A DNA stretch of 6,370 nt from an uncultured Clostridia bacterium (GTDB lineage Bacteria > Bacillota > Clostridia > Christensenellales > Borkfalkiaceae), in NCBI GenBank assembly GCA_934273135.1, contig CAKQSU010000074.1:1-6370 (forward strand), in the 5' to 3' direction. The notes under the pieces were generated by a model. The model was not told the DNA's origin. It did no database searches and worked only from the letters and a program-made list of their open reading frames with translations. The first letter of the stretch is position 1; each line of letters starts with the position of its first letter. Below are positions 2,961-6,370 of this stretch, in pieces. Position numbers and translations under genes: made by a program.

Positions 2961-3971
2961 ATGAAAAAAACTCTAAGAATAATCGCTTGTATTGCCTTAG
3001 TAGCAGTCATAGGCGTAGGCGCGTTTTGCGCCGCAAATTTTGCCGACAAAGATAACACGCCGAACGACAAGGCGGACGCCGGGCTTATTATAACCCCGGG
3101 CGAAGTTCAAGGCGATATGATTAGCCTTTTAACGCAAGGACCGGGCGAAGACAACATGAGATTACCTATTAGCGAGTACACCCTCACCGTTGTTTTAAAC
3201 GAGGATTGTCCCGACAATATGAAAGCGATAGACTGGTCTATAGCCTGGAAGAACCCTTCTTCAGCGTGGGCGACCGGTAAGGTCGTCACCGACTACGTTA
3301 CGGTAACCCCGACCTCGGACGGGGCTTTGACGGCAAAAGTAAAGAGAGTTTCGGGTCAAGGACTTTATGCGGGAGGTTTTGGCGAACAGATAATCATAAC
3401 GGCTGCTTCTCGCGTTCGCCCGGAACTCAAAGCTACGGCGACTGTAGATTGCTTAAAGAGTTATCGCCTTGTGGATGGCGAAAACAATCCGACGCTTACC
3501 GTAAGTAACGTTGTCCTCGAGTTTGGTAAAGCCGTTTCATTTGACGTTGCTGTAGATGATTCTAAGGCGATAGGGACCGTATCCTTTAAAACACACAAGG
3601 GTAGTTCTATTATGTTAGATCCCGACAGTACTACTAAATTAACAAACATAATTAAAAACTATATAACAGATTATAGTCATATGGCTATTTTAACAGTAAC
3701 AAAAGTCGGCGAAGTCTTTAATATGGATAAAATAATAAAAGTCGACGAAGAAACAAAGTCCACAATGGCATACAAGCAAGCCTACAACGCTGTTTTAGAT
3801 TACCTTTCTTCCTCGTCCGTTAAAGTGAAATTTAATTCCTCATCGAGTTATGACGAATACTCCACAAGCGGTCCGTCCGTTACAAATGAGGTTACGATAA
3901 ACACAGGTTCGCTCACGCCTTTCGACCTCGTCACAAGCTTAGCGTTTGCGGACAACGCAATAATCTTTTAA
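2961..3971 (+). CDS. Exported beta-rich protein with an Ig-like (BIG2-type) domain, 336 aa
   Basis: MKKTLRIIA followed by a hydrophobic stretch to about residue 22 forms a signal sequence; cleavage near CAA (23-25) is plausible, otherwise it is an anchor. A membrane-proximal stretch (ADKDNTPNDKADAG) follows. Residues about 72-168 alternate in strands: a Leu/Val strand, AIDWSIAWKN, VTDYVTVTPTSDGALTAKV, a GGFGEQIIITAASR segment and an ATATVDCL end. Trp-Ser, tsDG and the final A-T-x-x-V are typical of bacterial Ig-like domains of surface proteins in Clostridia. The remaining part (about 170-336) is also strand-rich with a Ser-rich stretch (YLSSSSVKVKFNSSSS). There is no sortase LPxTG motif and no C-terminal membrane segment; the protein ends ADNAIIF. 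Bases about 3601-3780 are strikingly AT-rich compared with the rest. An adhesin or virion attachment/minor structural role is inferred. Confidence 0.93.
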   Translation: MKKTLRIIACIALVAVIGVGAFCAANFADKDNTPNDKADAGLIITPGEVQGDMISLLTQGPGEDNMRLPISEYTLTVVLNEDCPDNMKAIDWSIAWKNPSSAWATGKVVTDYVTVTPTSDGALTAKVKRVSGQGLYAGGFGEQIIITAASRVRPELKATATVDCLKSYRLVDGENNPTLTVSNVVLEFGKAVSFDVAVDDSKAIGTVSFKTHKGSSIMLDPDSTTKLTNIIKNYITDYSHMAILTVTKVGEVFNMDKIIKVDEETKSTMAYKQAYNAVLDYLSSSSVKVKFNSSSSYDEYSTSGPSVTNEVTINTGSLTPFDLVTSLAFADNAIIF

Positions 3972-3975
3972 GGAG
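3959..3975 (+). repeat. 17-bp direct repeat, copy 1 (gene end plus Shine-Dalgarno)
   Basis: AATAATCTTTTAAGGAG covers the last codons (IIF), the stop codon of the 336-aa gene and the Shine-Dalgarno of the next gene. It is repeated exactly at 4133-4149. Confidence 0.85.
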
Positions 3976-3983
3976 AAGGGAAA

Positions 3984-4145
3984 ATGAGAAAGGTGCCGGC
4001 AATAGTAATAATCGCGCTTATAGTGCTTGTGGCGTTAAACTTTATCGTCGGCAACATTCCTAAGCCCGGGGAAAAACCGAACGACTCTTCGGGCGGGAAA
4101 CAGCCGACGGACATTGAGTTCGTGGACCCGAAAATAATCTTTTAA
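3984..4145 (+). CDS. Small N-terminally anchored protein, 53 aa, ending DxxIIF
   Basis: The ATG at 3984 follows TTTTAAGGAG, with AGGAG at 3971-3975. The protein begins MRKV and has a long hydrophobic segment (about 5-23, PAIVIIALIVLVALNFIV). A Pro/Gly/Lys/Asp-rich tail follows (GNIPKPGEKPNDSSGGKQ) and it ends FVDPKIIF. With two basic residues before the segment, the tail should face outside. There is no signal-peptidase site, so a membrane anchor is likely. The last seven residues (V/A)D-x-x-IIF and the DNA around the stop codon match the end of the preceding 336-aa protein, and the membrane-proximal stretch resembles NKKPGTDSPG of the next protein. It was too short for usual gene-length cut-offs. 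No family is recognised; a small structural or chaperone-like partner of the neighbouring exported proteins is a possibility. Confidence 0.85.
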   Translation: MRKVPAIVIIALIVLVALNFIVGNIPKPGEKPNDSSGGKQPTDIEFVDPKIIF

Positions 4146-4149
4146 GGAG
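4133..4149 (+). repeat. 17-bp direct repeat, copy 2 (gene end plus Shine-Dalgarno)
   Basis: This is an exact second copy of AATAATCTTTTAAGGAG, again spanning codons for IIF, the TAA stop and the next gene's Shine-Dalgarno. Homology between copies could allow deletion or duplication of the gene in between. Confidence 0.85.
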
Positions 4150-4155
4150 CAAGCC

Positions 4156-4431
4156 ATGAAAAAGCTGTTACGTTCCGCAATCGTGATTTTTTGCGTAATG
4201 TTTTTGACTATAAGCCTTGTTACGGCTATGAATAAAAAACCCGGTACAGATTCCCCGGGGACAAGCTCCTCTCAAAGCGCAACTTCATCGAGTTCAAGCT
4301 CTTCGTCCTCAAGTTCCTCAAGCTCTTCGAGTTCTTCGTCCTCAAGCTCTTCGAGCTCCTCTTCAAGTTCCTCGTCGTATAGAGGCGTCGATCTGCCGAC
4401 TATACCCTTGAATGATATATGGAGAGGCTGA
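4156..4431 (+). CDS. Exported or anchored protein with 31 consecutive serines, 91 aa
   Basis: AAGGAG (4144-4149) precedes the ATG at 4156. MKKLLRS and a hydrophobic segment (8-24) form a signal sequence; V22-T-A24 is a possible cleavage site. Then come NKKPGTDSPGTSSSQSAT, 31 uninterrupted serines (residues 44-74) and a short non-repetitive end YRGVDLPTIPLNDIWRG. The serine run should be an extended, flexible, possibly O-glycosylated stalk outside the membrane. The tail after it is the likely functional tip: it is aromatic and hydrophobic and could bind a partner. There is no LPxTG motif. The TGA is one base before the next ATG (TGAAATG), indicating translational coupling. Function is not recognised; a spike-like display stalk or tether is inferred. 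Confidence 0.87.
   Translation: MKKLLRSAIVIFCVMFLTISLVTAMNKKPGTDSPGTSSSQSATSSSSSSSSSSSSSSSSSSSSSSSSSSSSSSSYRGVDLPTIPLNDIWRG
4285..4377 (+). repeat. Poly-serine coding tract, 31 codons using all six serine codons
   Basis: Codon counts by eye are TCG 7, TCA 6, TCT 5, TCC 5, AGT 4 and AGC 4. The mixture excludes simple triplet slippage and shows selection for serine at the protein level. Longer sub-repeats such as CCTCAAGCTCTTCGAG recur within the tract, so its length may vary by recombination between them. Confidence 0.9.
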
Positions 4432-4432
4432 A

Positions 4433-4606
4433 ATGTTTGTCGTATTAGTGCTTGTGGGCTTTATGCTTGTTTCCGGTCTGTTTGCTAAGATTGCCGGCAA
4501 CAGCATAATATCTGCGCTTAACGGCGTGTCGCCGTATCTTACGGTCGGTATATTTATTCTGTTACTTTGGTTCGTGGCTCGCGCCATAAAACGGAGGAGA
4601 AAATGA
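4433..4606 (+). CDS. Two-segment membrane protein, 57 aa, with RRRK end
   Basis: The ATG at 4433 is chosen over the in-frame ATG at 4412 because GGAGAGG (4421-4427) is correctly placed and the upstream codons lie inside the previous gene. There are two hydrophobic segments (about 2-18 and 34-49) joined by a small polar loop (KIAGNSIISALNGVSP), and a strongly basic C-terminus (RAIKRRRK) that should stay in the cytoplasm. The C-terminal half alone, small polar helix, membrane helix and basic end, resembles filamentous-phage coat proteins, in which the basic end contacts DNA. Small holin-like proteins are the alternative. The TGA overlaps the ATG of the large gene behind it (ATGA, 4603-4606), so the two are translationally coupled. 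Confidence 0.87.
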   Translation: MFVVLVLVGFMLVSGLFAKIAGNSIISALNGVSPYLTVGIFILLLWFVARAIKRRRK

Positions 4607-6370
4607 TTAGTACATACAACAAAAAACTTGCCATATTTTTAAGCGCGTTGCTCGCTCTTGTGTCAATCTCCGTATTAGCCTTATCGGGCTTTTTCCGCCC
4701 GGTAAGGCTTAAGGCGCACGCCGACGAGCTAAGCGACGTTATCAACTCAACGTTCCGTATAGACGGCACAAAAACAAACTTTCTGCAAGGCAACAACGAC
4801 GTCATGTTCTCAAGCTTCGTTGACCTCGATATGCACCTCGTATCTGAAGACGACAACACGGGCGGACTTGTTACTTTTGCCGCCGAGCCGGCAAGCGTAA
4901 TTACTCCGGAGGACTACGAATATTACACTATGACGTTCGCCTTAGGGCTTAAAAACACCGAGCTTTATTTACTTCGCGACGGCGCGATAAGCGAGTTTTA
5001 TTTTGACTTTTACCGCTTAAACGAAGACGAAAAGGGCGTTGCGTCCGGTTGTACTCTTTTAAGCCGCGCTATGTTTTACGCAAACCGTTACAAATATTTG
5101 CCGCAACATAAGGACGAATACGCAAAGTATCGTTATACGGCTTTTGCAAAAAAAGTTTATGTTTTTTCTAATGCGCAGTTCGGTATCGATCCGTCTCAGA
5201 AGTTCAGCGACAAAAAGCAAGACCTTATAGGTGAACTGTTAGGCGAAAAATACAAAGGCTGGACGGTCGAGTGCGGGGACTATTGTTCGGAAAATGCATA
5301 TTTTAACGGTTTGGACTGGCAAGACATGGGCGGCACGCCGACCATACTTTATAAAATAAAAGTCACCGACCCGGACACGAAATACTTTTGCCGCTTCAAC
5401 TACAAGGTTGCCGACTGGGCTTTCGATAACGGGTTCATGGGGCTTGGCTCAAAGTATTACGAAAAGCAAGTTGTTTTCGGCGGATCTCCGACGAATAACG
5501 CCGCAACAAACGGCGGAACGGTTCAGTCCCCGGCGGCTTCGCCCGCGTCCGTTTTAAAAGACTACAGAACGTCCGGAATCCTTAATGAAAAGTTCAATAA
5601 CAAACAAATTGAGCGGGCAAACGAGATCCTTGACGGCGTGACCTATAAAACGGTTACCGTGCAGCGGCTTGTCGAAATCCCCGGCACGCCGTTTGCGACA
5701 ACTAAGCGCGACGTCGTTCGCGTTCCTATCAGAAGCGACGGGCTTTTTTACGAAACGGTTTGCGCTGCGCTCGGCGAAAAGTCGCTTGCGGTTCTCGAAT
5801 CGTACCCGAAAAGCATGTTGAAGCTCACGGACGACGGAACGTACAAAGTTGACTACAATGCCGCGGCGTGGTTTCAGGCGACAAACGCGGACGGTAAAAA
5901 GCTCAATATGTTCCTCGATATAAATTCAAGCTATTTTGATTACTACAATACGCAAACGATAAACACGGCGACCGACGGCAAAAACAACGCTATAATGTCG
6001 CCCGGCATGCTCGAGTTTTTCCTTAACGAAATAAAAAAGAAGTATCCCGTTTTAGAGGGGTACGGCAATCAAAACTTATACGGTTACTGGGGCTTTTTCG
6101 CTATCCCCGGGACGTATACCTTAGACGACGCATTCAAAGCCCTTTTCGGCGTTGCTACTCAGTATGAAGGCGTCGCAAGCTACTTTCGTTACGACTGTCA
6201 GATAACCCCGGCGGCGTACAATCGTCTTTTGAGTGATTACGACTACAATTGGCTCGCGAAAGCCTGGAACGGCGCGGGGTCGCTCGTTGACGGGTTCGAC
6301 GCAACTTATTACATGATTTACATGGACAAGAGCGGCAGAGGCGCGGTTTCGGACAACGGAAGCACCGACC
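4603..6370 (+). CDS. Large exported/anchored protein, at least 589 aa, runs off the right edge
   Basis: The ATG at 4603 follows CGGAGGAG (4592-4599). The frame is open to the last base with 589 complete codons and no stop. A basic start (STYNKK) and a hydrophobic segment (about 9-31) form a signal anchor; AHA at 38-40 is a possible later cleavage site. Domain 1 (about 41-292) is rich in Tyr, Phe and Asp with few Cys. A low-complexity Gly/Ser/Pro/Ala/Asn/Thr linker (about 293-316, GGSPTNNAATNGG then SPAASPAS) separates it from domain 2 (317 onward), which contains many aromatics and Asn/Gly. No catalytic motif or cell-wall-sorting signal is seen in the visible part. Two domains separated by a flexible linker and targeted outside recall a phage adsorption protein (pIII-like), but surface adhesins also look so. 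The family is not recognised. Whether a C-terminal membrane helix follows cannot be seen. Confidence 0.93.
   Translation, partial: MISTYNKKLAIFLSALLALVSISVLALSGFFRPVRLKAHADELSDVINSTFRIDGTKTNFLQGNNDVMFSSFVDLDMHLVSEDDNTGGLVTFAAEPASVITPEDYEYYTMTFALGLKNTELYLLRDGAISEFYFDFYRLNEDEKGVASGCTLLSRAMFYANRYKYLPQHKDEYAKYRYTAFAKKVYVFSNAQFGIDPSQKFSDKKQDLIGELLGEKYKGWTVECGDYCSENAYFNGLDWQDMGGTPTILYKIKVTDPDTKYFCRFNYKVADWAFDNGFMGLGSKYYEKQVVFGGSPTNNAATNGGTVQSPAASPASVLKDYRTSGILNEKFNNKQIERANEILDGVTYKTVTVQRLVEIPGTPFATTKRDVVRVPIRSDGLFYETVCAALGEKSLAVLESYPKSMLKLTDDGTYKVDYNAAAWFQATNADGKKLNMFLDINSSYFDYYNTQTINTATDGKNNAIMSPGMLEFFLNEIKKKYPVLEGYGNQNLYGYWGFFAIPGTYTLDDAFKALFGVATQYEGVASYFRYDCQITPAAYNRLLSDYDYNWLAKAWNGAGSLVDGFDATYYMIYMDKSGRGAVSDNGSTD

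Noticed and set aside
4412..4432. Earlier ATG for the 57-aa membrane protein
   Set aside because: It overlaps the end of the poly-serine gene and precedes the Shine-Dalgarno GGAGAGG, which is positioned for 4433.

Overview
The window reads as a compact mobile genetic element (temperate phage or phage-like plasmid) from a low-to-mid GC Gram-positive bacterium, probably an uncultured member of the Clostridia. The basis is purine-rich Shine-Dalgarno sites of the AGGAGG type before almost every gene, a short Cro/CI-type repressor with a divergent early operon, stop/start overlaps between genes, and many short uncharacterised proteins. No integrase, terminase, capsid, morphogenesis ATPase or replication protein can be named with certainty, so the element type is inferred.

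Layout. Bases 1-84 hold the last 27 codons of a YafQ/RelE-type toxin gene, closed by a strong bidirectional terminator (102-132) that also ends the leftward repressor gene (187-546). Bases 571-655 form a genetic switch: back-to-back promoters, rightward TTGACA-17-TATATT and leftward AAGACA-17-TATAAT, with three operator palindromes spaced 30 and 33 bp. The rightward operon (675-2121) carries five small cytoplasmic proteins, tightly packed. Two of them (977-1231 and 1484-1732) are diverged copies of one Cys-motif protein; the last (1729-2121) has a C-terminal pattern resembling phage replisome-organiser proteins.

Bases 2122-2472 contain no convincing gene. They fold into a chain of GC-rich hairpins with GNRA loops. 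This is either a structured RNA or, if the element has a single-stranded DNA stage, a replication/packaging region.

From 2473 to the right edge every gene encodes a membrane or exported protein: 59 aa (one membrane segment), an 11-bp terminator-like hairpin, 70 aa (one segment), 336 aa (signal sequence plus Ig-like beta domain), 53 aa (one segment), 91 aa (one segment plus 31 consecutive serines), 57 aa (two segments), and a large exported protein of at least 589 residues cut by the window end. Four of the small or medium proteins share one design: Lys/Arg start, hydrophobic segment, then a Lys/Pro/Asp/Asn/Gly-rich membrane-proximal stretch.

Overall the order is repressor and switch, early/replication genes, structured non-coding region, then a cassette of envelope-targeted proteins. 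The closest known architecture is that of filamentous phages (Inoviridae): small coat proteins, a terminator after the first of them, and a large adsorption protein. The hallmark Zot/pI ATPase, which would be expected to the right, is not in view, so this is a hypothesis. A surface-display or conjugation module is the main alternative.
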